From positions 434,001-498,000 of the forward strand of contig OY970203.1 in assembly GCA_963708325.1 (NCBI GenBank): 64,000 bases of DNA. The letters run 5' to 3'. A model generated the notes under the pieces. That model had not been told where the DNA came from. It did not search any database and worked only from the letters and a program-made list of their open reading frames with translations. How positions within the stretch are numbered: position 1 is the stretch's first letter; every line of letters starts with the position of its first letter. Origin of the DNA: G963708325 sp963708325 (GTDB lineage Bacteria > Actinomycetota > Thermoleophilia > Solirubrobacterales > 70-9). Of this stretch, positions 26,605-34,778 are shown piece by piece. The position numbers and the translations under genes are program-made.

Positions 26605-27174
26605 GTGAACGAAGAGCTGAACGAGGACCGCAGCGCCTGGCTGCGTTGCTATCGCTGCTGGTCGCAGAATCTCGAGGTCCAGCTCCACTACGACGCGATC
26701 CTGCGGATCGATCCCGAGACGGGCAAGCCCACCGAGCGCGTCGAGGAGGTCCAGGAGGCCGTCGTCCAGTGCCTCGACTGCATGCACGACCAGCCCCACC
26801 TGACGATTCTCGACGACCAGGTGGTCCCGATAGAGGACCGCTGGGGGCGGATGGTGGCGGGCACCCCCTGGGTGGCGTCGTGCACGGTCACGGTCGATCA
26901 GGACATGGTCGAGGCCTGCTCGGGCCCCGAGGCCGCGGAGTCGCTCACCTACGGCGCCTTCGGCGACGCCGGCACGCGCGAGTTCTTCACCCACGTGCGC
27001 TTCCACAAGCACGAGGGCGAGCAGATCGTCGTCCACCTGCTCGTCGAGCTGTACGCCCGCTCCGCGGAGGAGGCCACCGACGTGTTGGAGGAGGCCGCCC
27101 GCGGCGTGCTCGAGATCACCTCGCTGGCCGAGGAGTCACGCCCCCCGGCCCACGCGCCCGGCGAGGCCCACTAG
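26605..27174 (+). CDS. Hypothetical protein with N-terminal zinc-ribbon-like cysteines
   Basis: A 189-residue acidic protein. Two cysteine pairs, LRCYRCWSQ at about residue 15 and VQCLDCMHD at about 57, could bind zinc across a two-stranded ribbon. The rest (SCTVTVDQDMVEACSGPEAAESLTYGAFG ... ITSLAEE) has no recognisable motif. TAGCCT (26592-26597) ends 7 bases before the GTG start, so a leaderless transcript is likely. The end overlaps the convergent SRPBCC gene by 4 bases. Confidence 0.6.
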   Translation: MNEELNEDRSAWLRCYRCWSQNLEVQLHYDAILRIDPETGKPTERVEEVQEAVVQCLDCMHDQPHLTILDDQVVPIEDRWGRMVAGTPWVASCTVTVDQDMVEACSGPEAAESLTYGAFGDAGTREFFTHVRFHKHEGEQIVVHLLVELYARSAEEATDVLEEAARGVLEITSLAEESRPPAHAPGEAH

Positions 27175-27647
27175 TTATCGAAGTACCGTCCCAGCCGCCG
27201 GTGGCGGTGGGCGACGAGCCGGGCGATCATCGCCCGCACCGGCCTGGCAAGGCCGAGCAGGGCGAGCGGCCGGCGCAGCTCGAACGCCATCCGGTCGGTG
27301 ACCTCGCAGCCCCGCTCGCCGAGCGGCCGCACGCTTCGCTCGTGCTCCCAGACGCGCATGCTGAGCATCGACGAGCGCTCCAGGAAGCGGGTCGGCTCGC
27401 GCTCGACCAGCATCAGGTCGTCGCAGTCGAAGGGAACCACCCCGAACAGGAGGATCCAGCTCCGCCCCGCACGCTGGCCGAGCGGCAGGTCGTCGAGCGT
27501 GGCGCCGCGAAGCCCGCGCGGGACGGTCATCCGCATCCAGGGCCGAAGCTCGTCGTTGACGCCCTCGATGCTCGTCACCCGAGCCCAGACCTGGTCCGCG
27601 GGCGCCGCGATGGGGGTCGTCCGCGACAGCTCGCCACGTCCGCTCAT
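27171..27647 (-). CDS. SRPBCC (START-like) family protein
   Basis: Hydrophobic-ligand-binding fold of 158 residues. It begins with SRTTPIAAPADQVWARVTSIEGV, the typical polyketide-cyclase/START N-terminus, and continues with RSWILLFGVVPFDCDDLMLVEREPTRFLERSSM and a long C-terminal helix. The ligand is unknown. Its ATG overlaps the stop of the glycosidase gene upstream on the same strand. Confidence 0.75.
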   Translation of the reverse strand: MSGRGELSRTTPIAAPADQVWARVTSIEGVNDELRPWMRMTVPRGLRGATLDDLPLGQRAGRSWILLFGVVPFDCDDLMLVEREPTRFLERSSMLSMRVWEHERSVRPLGERGCEVTDRMAFELRRPLALLGLARPVRAMIARLVAHRHRRLGRYFDN

Positions 27648-28777
27648 CGCGCCAGGGCCGCGATCAGCGCCCGGTAGGCGCCGAACGCCGGCTTCGCTGA
27701 GTAGTCGTCGCGCAGAAGGCCGTAATGGTGCTGGAAGTTCTGCGACGAGGTGTCGTGGTCGCGCAGGTCGAACCAGCGGTAGTCGCTGACGCCGTAGGTG
27801 CCGCGAAAGCGGTTGACCGCACGCACCATCAGGCGCAGGGCCTGGACCTGGTGCTGCTCGGTGCGGCCCGGCCCGGTCGGCCAGCCGTTCTCCTCGACGT
27901 GGATCGGCACCCGCGGGCCGAGCCCGGCGATCGGCATATAGCAATCACGCAGCTGGCTCATCGCATTGACGATCCCGTCGTCCTCTCCGCCGGGTGGCTC
28001 GGTGGGGGGAAATACGGTGCCGGGGTAGGCGTCGAGGCCGACCCAGTCCACGGCGCGCCTGAACCTCCCGCCGCCGCGATCGCCGAGCTGCTGCCAGAAC
28101 GACGCCTCGCGGTCGGGATCGGTGCGATAGGCCCAGTTGAAGCCGATCCGCAGCCTGTCGTATCCGAGCCGCCGCGCCTCGCGCCTGGCGGCGATCACCC
28201 CGCGGATCAGGGCGGAGCGGGCGCCGTCGAAGGAGCTGTCGCTGGCGTCGGGGGCAATCGGGTAGAAGTTCACCTCGTTGGCGATCTGGAGCGCGACTAC
28301 GCCCGGGTCGGCGCCGAAGCGGCGCACGACCCGCTCGACGAAGCGCTTCCAGGCGGGGATGTCGCCCTCCTGGTCGGGCCGGGGGTGATAGCGCAGCTGC
28401 AGCTCCACCTCGAAGCCGCGGCGCGTGTATGCGCGGGCACGGCGAAGGAACGCCTGGAACCCGCCGTCGCCTCGCGACCAGAAGAACCGGTTGAGTCGCA
28501 GCACGAAGGGCGCCTCGGGGCGCAGCTTCGCCAGCGCCGCCAGCGTCTTGGCGTGGTCGCCCGGTGTCACCGTGACCCCCGGGCCGAGCGCGCCGGCCTG
28601 GCCCCCGGGGGTGATCCCGAAGCGAAGCGGCGAGTGCCCCGGCTTCACCGCCACCGCGCCAGGATCGGTGTCTCCGAGACACGGGCCGGCGCCCGCCGCG
28701 TCGCCGGGCGGGACCGCTGTCGCCATCACGCACGCCGCCGCCGCCAGCACGGCGGCCGTCAGGCGAAGCGCTAACAC
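27644..28777 (-). CDS. Secreted clan-A glycoside hydrolase-like protein
   Basis: A 377-residue exported protein with a signal peptide (LRLTAAVLAAAACVMATAVPPGDAAG) and a TIM-barrel domain. QIANEVNFYP contains the N-E pair of the acid/base strand, and HVEENGWPTGPG the nucleophile glutamate, both in the order and spacing of clan GH-A (GH5/GH39/GH53-type) enzymes. The substrate is unknown. I use GTG 28777 because it starts the signal peptide; a longer frame upstream overlaps the next gene. Its end is coupled to the SRPBCC gene. Confidence 0.72.
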   Translation of the reverse strand: MLALRLTAAVLAAAACVMATAVPPGDAAGAGPCLGDTDPGAVAVKPGHSPLRFGITPGGQAGALGPGVTVTPGDHAKTLAALAKLRPEAPFVLRLNRFFWSRGDGGFQAFLRRARAYTRRGFEVELQLRYHPRPDQEGDIPAWKRFVERVVRRFGADPGVVALQIANEVNFYPIAPDASDSSFDGARSALIRGVIAARREARRLGYDRLRIGFNWAYRTDPDREASFWQQLGDRGGGRFRRAVDWVGLDAYPGTVFPPTEPPGGEDDGIVNAMSQLRDCYMPIAGLGPRVPIHVEENGWPTGPGRTEQHQVQALRLMVRAVNRFRGTYGVSDYRWFDLRDHDTSSQNFQHHYGLLRDDYSAKPAFGAYRALIAALAR

Positions 28778-28841
28778 GCCGCGGCCAGGTCGCGCGCCGC
28801 CGCCAGCACAGCCGTGCACAGCCGTTGCGTGCCCATCGGAC

Positions 28842-29744
28842 CTACCCCAGAGCGGCCCGGCAGTAGGCATCGCGCCGCGCCCGAGAGCCGGGCTGCGGCG
28901 CCGCCGCGATCGCGCGGGCCCAGGCGGCGGCGTTGGCGCGGATCTGGTCGCCGACCTGGGCGCGCTCCGCGGCGGAGCCGGCGTCGAGCAGGCGCTCGGC
29001 ATTGCGCCACACTCCCTCCCGCCAGCCCCGCACGAGCTCCAGCCCGCCGGCGTCGTCGAGCGGGGTGGCGTCGGAGTTGGTCGTCGAGACGAACGGGTCG
29101 TAGCGCCGCGCGACCGCGTGCACGACCGGTTCGTAGGCACGGTTGAGCACCTCGTTGACGCGGTCGTGGTCCACCTTGCGGGTGGCGCCGCCGGGCGTGC
29201 GCGTGCCGAGCGCAGCGATCACGAACGGCATGTCGTTCTGGACGTGCGCGTTTATCCCCAGCAGCATGTCCTGGGCGCCGTTCACCTCGCCCGAGCGGGC
29301 CGTCTGCAGGGCGATCCGCCACGCCTCCGGAATTGCCTGGTGGCGGTGCCAGCGGGCGAGCGTGCGGAAGTAGACGTCGGCGAACAGGGCGTCCTCGGTG
29401 AACAGGTAGCGCGGATAGCGGAAGAGGTGCGGCTGGCGCCGGATCGTCCGGTTCAGCGTCCGCGTCAGCTCGAGATAGGTGGTGGCGAAGACGGCGCGGT
29501 GGTCGCAGCCGAGCCTGTCGCGCAGGCCGCGCAGGCGGCGGGCCTCACTGCGGATGCACTCCAGGGTGGGCCGCCGGCAGTTCGGCACGGGCCCGGGCTG
29601 GGGCCGCAGCGGCCCGGGCAGCGCCGGCAGCAGCGCCGACCAGTTCGTGTTCGGCGCGTCGGAGGCGACGCCCGCGGACGCGGAGGCAAGCAGCAGGCAG
29701 CACGCCAGTCCCGCGATCGCCGCAGCCGCCGCCCTTGCCCGCAT
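28842..29744 (-). CDS. Exported DUF5995-family protein
   Basis: A 300-residue helical protein with a signal peptide (AAAAIAGLACCLLLASASAGVA). The segment EVNGAQDMLLGINAHVQNDMPFVIAALG is the conserved core of an actinobacterial family (DUF5995, from memory) whose function is unknown; its histidine and aspartate could bind metal. TACGAT (29752-29757) ends 7 bases before the ATG. It may be co-transcribed with the glycosidase 64 bases downstream. Confidence 0.7.
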   Translation of the reverse strand: MRARAAAAAIAGLACCLLLASASAGVASDAPNTNWSALLPALPGPLRPQPGPVPNCRRPTLECIRSEARRLRGLRDRLGCDHRAVFATTYLELTRTLNRTIRRQPHLFRYPRYLFTEDALFADVYFRTLARWHRHQAIPEAWRIALQTARSGEVNGAQDMLLGINAHVQNDMPFVIAALGTRTPGGATRKVDHDRVNEVLNRAYEPVVHAVARRYDPFVSTTNSDATPLDDAGGLELVRGWREGVWRNAERLLDAGSAAERAQVGDQIRANAAAWARAIAAAPQPGSRARRDAYCRAALG

Positions 29745-29779
29745 CGCCGCGATCGTAGCGGCGGCGGGGGCCCCGGGCG

Positions 29780-30331
29780 TCAGTCGACGTTCGTCTCCGC
29801 CTCCACCTCGGCCTCGCCGCCGTCCGGCTTGCGGGGCACGAGGACCGAGCGCTTGAACTCGGCGACCAGGGTGCCGTCCTGCTTGTAGACGCGGGTGTGG
29901 ACCTTGACCACACCGCGATCCGGCTTCGAGCTGGACGGGCGGACCTCCAGCACCTCCGACTCGCAGTAGAGCGTGTCGCCGTGGAACACCGGCGCCGGAT
30001 GGCTGAGGTCCTCGGTGGCGAGGTTGGCGATCGCCTTGCCCGACACGTCGCCGACGGTCATGCCGACGGCAAGGGAGTAGACGAGAGGGCCGACGACGAC
30101 GTTCTGGCCCTGCTGGGACTGCGCCGCGTAGACGTCGTTGATGTGGAGCGGATGGTGGTTCATCGTCAGCAGGCAGAAGAGGTGGTCGTCGGCCTCTGTG
30201 ACGGTCTTCGCCGGCCAGTGCTTGTAGACCGCGCCCACCTCGAACTCCTCCAGGTAGCGGCCGTACTGGCGCGCTCCCGTCGCCTCGCGTCCCGCCTGGT
30301 CCGTGACCAGCTGCTGTGGCTCGTCGCTCAT
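29780..30331 (-). CDS. MaoC-like hot-dog dehydratase
   Basis: Enoyl-CoA hydratase-type hot-dog protein of 183 residues. Residues 45-66 (EADDHLFCLLTMNHHPLHINDVY) contain the MaoC hydratase motif with the catalytic aspartate/asparagine-histidine pair. In the ethylmalonyl-CoA pathway mesaconyl-CoA hydratase has this fold, but that enzyme is about twice as long, so this would have to act as a dimer of single domains; the assignment is inferred from neighbours. It follows the SCP2 gene by 12 bases and the acyl-CoA dehydrogenase gene further up, all on one strand. Confidence 0.85.
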   Translation of the reverse strand: MSDEPQQLVTDQAGREATGARQYGRYLEEFEVGAVYKHWPAKTVTEADDHLFCLLTMNHHPLHINDVYAAQSQQGQNVVVGPLVYSLAVGMTVGDVSGKAIANLATEDLSHPAPVFHGDTLYCESEVLEVRPSSSKPDRGVVKVHTRVYKQDGTLVAEFKRSVLVPRKPDGGEAEVEAETNVD

Positions 30332-30343
30332 CGGCGGCGCAGC

Positions 30344-30706
30344 CTAGTGGACCTTCTTCAGCCTCGCGCGCTGCTCGTGGCGCTCGATCACCGAGGCGAC
30401 GAGCTTCTGCACGTTGGGGTCGCCCGAGACCTTGATGTGTCCGCGCTCGTAGGCGTCGCGGTAGTGCTTGACGTTGCCTTCGGCGGCCAGCTCGTTGAAG
30501 TTCGAGCGCGGCATCGTCACCGTCAGGCGCGCGTCGTCGGCGACCGCCTTGGAGACCTTCGGGCCGGGCAGCTCGACCCGGAACATCTGCACGTCCCCCC
30601 TGCCCCGCAGCTCCAGCTCGACGACGAGCTTGAGTCCGGCCAGCGCCGGCACCTCGGCGGTGAACCGCCGCACCGCCGTCTCGATCAGCTGGGGCGTGGA
30701 CGCCAC
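30344..30706 (-). CDS. SCP2 sterol-carrier-like protein
   Basis: A 120-residue protein resembling the SCP2 lipid/acyl-CoA-binding fold: LVVELELRGRGDVQMFRVELPG, DARLTVTMPRSNFNELAAEGN and HIKVSGDPNVQKLVASVIERH. The start is GTG 30706. The preceding bases CTAG match the sequence at the dehydrogenase stop, so before the insertion of the palindromic element the two genes probably overlapped as TAGTG. The longer frame to 30820 runs into the inserted element and is not original coding sequence. Confidence 0.75.
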   Translation of the reverse strand: MASTPQLIETAVRRFTAEVPALAGLKLVVELELRGRGDVQMFRVELPGPKVSKAVADDARLTVTMPRSNFNELAAEGNVKHYRDAYERGHIKVSGDPNVQKLVASVIERHEQRARLKKVH

Positions 30707-30735
30707 TAGCGGTCCGCTCTGCGACGGGCCACTAG

Positions 30736-30895
30736 TGGTCCTTCTCGGAACGTTCGCCAGGAAATGGCGAGGGCCAGGCGTCGCCAGGCAAGGACGCAGG
30801 GAGCCTGAATATGCGGGCATATTCGGGCGACCGAGGACGCCGCATGGCGGCGACCTGGGGCCGCCATTTCCGGTGAGACGTTTCGGGAAGGGCCA
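30736..30895. mobile_element. MITE-like palindromic element flanked by CTAG
   Basis: About 160 bases forming one long imperfect palindrome, with no coding potential. The ends are TGGTCCTTCTCGGAACGT (left) and, read on the other strand, TGGCCCTTCCCGAAACGT (right): 15 of 18 match. Similarity between the arms continues inward (CCAGGAAATGGCG against CCGGAAATGGCG). The centre contains GAATATGC-GG-GCATATTC. Both ends abut CTAG (30732-30735 and 30896-30899), the right one holding the dehydrogenase stop codon. A further CTAG at 30706-30709 leaves the left boundary uncertain. Confidence 0.6.
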
Positions 30896-32092
30896 CTAGA
30901 TCTTGTTGCGCTCCAGCAGCTTGCGCCCGATCACCATCTTCTGGATCTCGGAGGTGCCCTCGCCGATCAGGAGGAGCGGCGCGTCGCGGTAGATCCGCTC
31001 GATCTCGTACTCCTTCGAGTAGCCGTAGCCGCCGTGGATCCGCAGCGACTCCTCGGCGTTGGAGCGCGCCGCCTCGGAGGCGAACAGCTTCGCCATCCCG
31101 GCCTCCAGGTCGGAGCGCTCGCCGGCGTCCTTCAGCCGCGCCGCCCTCATCGTCAGCAGCCGCGCCGCCTCGACGCGCGTGCCCATCTCGGCGAGCTTGA
31201 ACGTGATCGCCTGATGCTGGGCGATCGGCTTGCCGAAGGCCTTTCGCTCCTGCGAGTAGCGAAGCGCCAGCTCGAGCGCGCGCTGGGCCACCCCGACCCC
31301 GCGCGCGGCGACGTTGACCCGGCCGACCTCGAGCGCGTCCATCATCTGCTTGAAGCCCTCCCCGATCCCGTCGGGGCCGCCCAGGATCCGCTCCTCGGGC
31401 ACCTCGAAGCCGTCGAAGACCAGCTCGGTGGACTCGACCCCCTTGTAGCCCATCTTCTTGATCTTCGGCGGGATCGTCAGGCCGGGGACCTGGTCGGCGC
31501 CGGGCTCCTTCTCGCAGATGAAGCAGGTCATCCCCCGGTACGGAGGATCGGCCTTGGGATCGGTCTTGACCAGCACGAACACGAGCCCGGACAGCAGGCC
31601 GTTGGTCACCCACATCTTCTGGCCGCTGATCTCCCAGTCGCCGCCCTCGCCCTTCTTGGCGGTGGACTTGATCCCCTGGACGTCCGAGCCGACCTCGGGC
31701 TCCGACAGCGAGAAGGCGGCGCGGATCTCGCCCGTCGCCATCTTCGGCAGGAAGGTCTCGCGCTGCTCGTCGGTGCCGAACTTCATCAGCAGGTACGAGC
31801 CGATGAAGTGGGTGTTGACGACGCCCGAGATCGAGATCCACCCGCGCGAAAGCTCCTCGACGATCATCGCGTAGGTGGTGAGGTCGAGGCCCATCCCGCC
31901 GTACTCCTCGGGGATCGTCACGCCGAACAGCCCCAGCTCCTTCATCTGCTCGACGATCGCCTTGGGGAACTTGTCCTCGCCGTCGAACTCCTCGGCGTTG
32001 GGGATGATCTGCTCGTCGGCGAACTTGCGGACCATCTCCGTGATGGCCTGCTGCTCGTCGGTCTTCTCGATCAGGGAGGTGTCGACGGCCAT
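30896..32092 (-). CDS. Acyl-CoA dehydrogenase
   Basis: FAD enzyme of 398 residues. AAFSLSEPEVGSDVQGIKSTA and WEISGQKMWVTNG are the family signatures around residues 130-170. The C-terminal YSKEYEIERIYRDAPLLLIGEGTSEIQKMVIGR carries the catalytic glutamate in GEGTSEIQ. It might oxidise methylsuccinyl-CoA in the ethylmalonyl-CoA pathway, but characterised methylsuccinyl-CoA dehydrogenases are longer (about 550 residues), so a fatty-acid substrate is equally possible. TATCCT lies upstream of the ATG at a 9-base spacing. First gene of the operon with SCP2 and MaoC. Confidence 0.9.
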   Translation of the reverse strand: MAVDTSLIEKTDEQQAITEMVRKFADEQIIPNAEEFDGEDKFPKAIVEQMKELGLFGVTIPEEYGGMGLDLTTYAMIVEELSRGWISISGVVNTHFIGSYLLMKFGTDEQRETFLPKMATGEIRAAFSLSEPEVGSDVQGIKSTAKKGEGGDWEISGQKMWVTNGLLSGLVFVLVKTDPKADPPYRGMTCFICEKEPGADQVPGLTIPPKIKKMGYKGVESTELVFDGFEVPEERILGGPDGIGEGFKQMMDALEVGRVNVAARGVGVAQRALELALRYSQERKAFGKPIAQHQAITFKLAEMGTRVEAARLLTMRAARLKDAGERSDLEAGMAKLFASEAARSNAEESLRIHGGYGYSKEYEIERIYRDAPLLLIGEGTSEIQKMVIGRKLLERNKI

Positions 32093-32127
32093 GGGGCGGG
32101 AAGGATAACGGCGGGGATAATCGGTCC

Positions 32128-32580
32128 GTGTCCGACGAGAACGTACAGCTGGTAATTCGGTTCGGCGCGATCTTCGGGATCGACGACGTGATGACGCTCG
32201 TCAGCGACCCGGGGCGAATCGACGAGCTGACGCCGGCGCTGGCCGAGGTGGCCGAGCCCGACTTCGAGACGACGATGGTGGGCCCCGACTACATGCGCCG
32301 CAACCGCGAGCAGACGGGGCGCGGCGCCGAGGGGCTGCGGGACCTCTGGGAGGAGTGGCTGATTCCCTTCGAGAGCTTCCGGGTCGAGCCCCGCGAGATC
32401 CTCGACGCCGGCGACAAGGTGCTGCTGCTCGGCCGCCAGATCGGGGTGACCAAGACGGGAGGCGTGGAGGTCGATAACGACGCGGCGGCGGTGTTCACGA
32501 TCCGAAACGGCAGGGTCGCCCGGGTGGAGTTCCACCTCGACGTCGACGAGGCCAGACGGGCGGCGGGGCTCGACGGCTGA
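32128..32580 (+). CDS. NTF2/SnoaL-like protein, tandem copy A
   Basis: A 150-residue NTF2-fold protein with ADFETTMVGPDY-type central residues and GLRDLWEEWLIPFESFRVEPREILDAGDKVLLLGRQIGVTKTGGVEVDNDAAAVFTIRNGRVARVEF. Such proteins act as isomerases, cyclases or ligand binders; no function can be assigned. GATAAT (32116-32121) ends 6 bases before the GTG start. It is clearly paralogous to the gene at 32663, sharing E(S)FR-E-I-(L/V/I)DAGDKV and TKTGGVE. Confidence 0.75.
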   Translation: MSDENVQLVIRFGAIFGIDDVMTLVSDPGRIDELTPALAEVAEPDFETTMVGPDYMRRNREQTGRGAEGLRDLWEEWLIPFESFRVEPREILDAGDKVLLLGRQIGVTKTGGVEVDNDAAAVFTIRNGRVARVEFHLDVDEARRAAGLDG

Positions 32581-32630
32581 AGGCCTATCTCGACGCGGAC
32601 GAAGCGAGGGCCGCCGTCGGCCTGCCCTGA
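32580..32630 (+). pseudogene. C-terminal remnant of a third NTF2-like copy
   Basis: Directly after the stop of copy A, in another frame, the bases read KAYLDADEARAAVGLP followed by TGA. This aligns with the tail of copy A (HLDVDEARRAAGLDG) and more loosely with copy B (HADRSEALRRAGLD). The rest of the gene is absent, so it is the residue of a deleted tandem copy. Confidence 0.65.
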
Positions 32631-32662
32631 CAGCCCGGGCCGGACTGTGGTGAAATCGCGCC

Positions 32663-33124
32663 ATGTCCGAGGAGAGCCTTGGCGCGGTGGCGCGCTTCAC
32701 GGAGATCCTGGCGACCGACGACATCGTCGCCAGCCTCGCCGATCCCGTCGAAGCAGCGAACCTAGACGCCGACCTGGCAGCGGAAGCCGGGCCGGACTTC
32801 GAATGCGTGATGGTGGGCCCGCAGTACGACAGCGGCGAGCTGACGGGCAGGGGCCCCGAGGGCTTCCGCCAGATCTGGGGCGAGTGGATGACCGCCTTCG
32901 AGAGCTTCCGGATCGAGATCGGCGAGGTGATCGACGCCGGCGACAAGGTCGTGACCATGGTGCGGCAGGTCGGGCGCACCAAGACCGGCGGGGTCGAGAT
33001 CGAGGCGCCCGCGGCGGCGCTGTGGACGGTTTGCGACGGCAGGGTGACGCGGGTCGAGTTCCACGCCGACCGCTCCGAGGCGCTGCGCCGCGCCGGGCTG
33101 GACCCTCAGACGTCCCAGGCGTAG
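32663..33124 (+). CDS. NTF2/SnoaL-like protein, tandem copy B
   Basis: A 153-residue paralogue of the gene at 32128: PDFECVMVGPQYDSGELTGRGPEGFRQIWGEWMTAFESFRIEIGEVIDAGDKVVTMVRQVGRTKTGGVEIEAPAAALWTVCDGRVTRVEF. The function is unknown. The ATG is preceded by TGAAAT at a 6-base spacing, a weak leaderless-type promoter. The last 19 bases overlap the convergent acetyltransferase gene. Confidence 0.75.
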   Translation: MSEESLGAVARFTEILATDDIVASLADPVEAANLDADLAAEAGPDFECVMVGPQYDSGELTGRGPEGFRQIWGEWMTAFESFRIEIGEVIDAGDKVVTMVRQVGRTKTGGVEIEAPAAALWTVCDGRVTRVEFHADRSEALRRAGLDPQTSQA

Positions 33125-33555
33125 CTGACCGAGCTCCAGACGGGGCCCTGGCGCTCGTAGAAGCGCCGCGCCCGCGCTCGCGGGTGCGCCGTGTCCAGCT
33201 CGAGGTGGGTGGCGCCGTTCTCGCCAGCCCAGTGGCGAGCGGCTCCGAGCAGATCGGCGCCGATCCCGCGAGAGCGGCGCTCCGGGTGGACAGCCAGGTC
33301 CTCGACCCAGCAGCGCAGCCCGAAGCGGACCGAGTTGAGGTCGAGGTAGGCAGTGCAGATCCCCACCAGGGATCCGCCCTCGTCGGCGACGAGGACGGTG
33401 CTGCCCTCGGCGGCGATCGCCTCCCGAACGGCGACGCGGGCGCGCTCGGGGTCCCACAGCTCGGGCTCGCTGCCGGGATCCTCGAACAGCCACTCGTACA
33501 TCGGCAGGATCGCGTCGACCTCGTCCTCCCTCGCGGCCCGGATCTCGACGTCCAT
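33106..33555 (-). CDS. GNAT-family N-acetyltransferase
   Basis: A 149-residue acetyl-CoA-dependent acyltransferase. VEDLAVHPERRSRGIGADLLGAARHWA at about residues 86-112 includes the R/Q-x-x-G-x-G/A acetyl-CoA loop (RRSRGIGA), and ARRFYERQGPVW is the typical C-terminal motif. The substrate is unknown. TATTCT (33562-33567) ends 6 bases before the ATG. Confidence 0.85.
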   Translation of the reverse strand: MDVEIRAAREDEVDAILPMYEWLFEDPGSEPELWDPERARVAVREAIAAEGSTVLVADEGGSLVGICTAYLDLNSVRFGLRCWVEDLAVHPERRSRGIGADLLGAARHWAGENGATHLELDTAHPRARARRFYERQGPVWSSVSYAWDV

Positions 33556-33611
33556 TCGGCGAGAATAGGCGTCCCGATAGATTTCGCCGCCCCGGCAGCG
33601 AAGGACGGAAC

Positions 33612-34709
33612 GTGAGAAACCCCCGCGACTTCCTCAAGCCCCTGGCGATCGACGCGCCCGAGCCGCCGCGCGAGATCCCGTTCGGCCCCTCGAGAATGAT
33701 CCACTTCCTCGACTTCTCCAACGAGAAGATGGTCGCGAAGGCGCCCGAGATCGCCACCCAGACCGACATCCTGCTCGGCAACCTCGAGGACGCCGTGCCG
33801 GTGGACAAGAAGGTGGCCGCGCGAGAGGGCCTGATCCGGGCGGCGAAGGAGTCCGACTTCGGCGATACCGCGCTGTGGACCCGCATCAACGCCCTGGAGA
33901 GCCCCTGGGTGCTCGACGACCTCACCGAGCTGATCGGCGAGATCGGCGACAGGCTCGACGTGATCATGGTGCCCAAGGTCGAGGGCCCCTGGGACATCCA
34001 CTACGTAGACCGCCTGCTGGCCCAGCTCGAGGCCAGGGCCGGACTGGACCGGCCCCTGCTCGTCCACGCGATCCTGGAGACCTCGCTGGGCGTCGTCAAC
34101 CTGGAGGAGATCGCCACCGCCAGCCCGCGGATGCAGGGGATGAGCTTCGGGCCAGCCGACCTCGCGGCCTTCCGGCGGATGAAGACGACGCGGGTCGGAG
34201 GCGGCCATCCCGCCTACCGCGTGATCGAGGACCCCGACCCCGACGACCCGGAGGCCCCCCGGGCGACGGCGCAGCAGGACCCGTGGCACTACTCGATCGC
34301 GCGCATGGTCGACGCCTGCACGTCGGCCGGGATCCTTCCCTTCTACGGCCCCTACGGCGACATCAAGGACACCGAGGGCTGCGAGACGCAGTTCCGCGCC
34401 GCCTTCCTGCTCGGCTGCGTCGGCGCCTGGTCGCTGCACCCGGCCCAGATCGAGATCGCCAAGCGGGTCTTCAGCCCGCCGGCCGACGAGGTCCGCTTCG
34501 CGAAGAAGGTGCTGGAGGCGATCCCCGACGGCCGCGGCGTCCACATGATCGACGGCAAGATGCAGGACGACGCCACCTGGAAGCAGTGCAAGGTGATGGT
34601 CTCGCTGGCCGAGATGCTGGCGAAGAAGGACCCGGAGCTGGCGGAGGCCTACGGGATGGCCGACGGCGCCGACGTGACGACGACGTCCGCCGAAGCCGCG
34701 TCCTCCTGA
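33612..34709 (+). CDS. HpcH/HpaI-type CoA ester lyase (malyl-CoA/methylmalyl-CoA lyase-like)
   Basis: Citrate-lyase-beta-like enzyme of 365 residues, expected to cleave beta-methylmalyl-CoA or malyl-CoA to glyoxylate plus an acyl-CoA. HFLDFSNEKMVAKAPEI, then GNLEDAVPVDKKVAAREGL (metal/CoA region), VIMVPKVEGPWD, ILETSLGVVNLEEIA and GAWSLHPAQIEIAKRVF are family blocks. The glutamate after ILE and the aspartate in GPADLA are plausible metal ligands. An AAGGA ribosome-binding site precedes GTG 33612, and TAGATT lies about 30 bases upstream. With ccr and ecm this points to the ethylmalonyl-CoA pathway. Confidence 0.85.
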   Translation: MRNPRDFLKPLAIDAPEPPREIPFGPSRMIHFLDFSNEKMVAKAPEIATQTDILLGNLEDAVPVDKKVAAREGLIRAAKESDFGDTALWTRINALESPWVLDDLTELIGEIGDRLDVIMVPKVEGPWDIHYVDRLLAQLEARAGLDRPLLVHAILETSLGVVNLEEIATASPRMQGMSFGPADLAAFRRMKTTRVGGGHPAYRVIEDPDPDDPEAPRATAQQDPWHYSIARMVDACTSAGILPFYGPYGDIKDTEGCETQFRAAFLLGCVGAWSLHPAQIEIAKRVFSPPADEVRFAKKVLEAIPDGRGVHMIDGKMQDDATWKQCKVMVSLAEMLAKKDPELAEAYGMADGADVTTTSAEAASS

Positions 34710-34778
34710 GTCACCCGGTCGCCGAGGCCGCGCCCGTCAACGCTGGGCGCAACCACGCCCTCCCTGGCCCGCCCGCCC

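Noticed and set aside
30707..30895. Coding extensions of the SCP2 and dehydrogenase frames into the palindromic spacer
   Set aside because: The sequence is an inverted-repeat element; the frames are open only because it is GC-rich.
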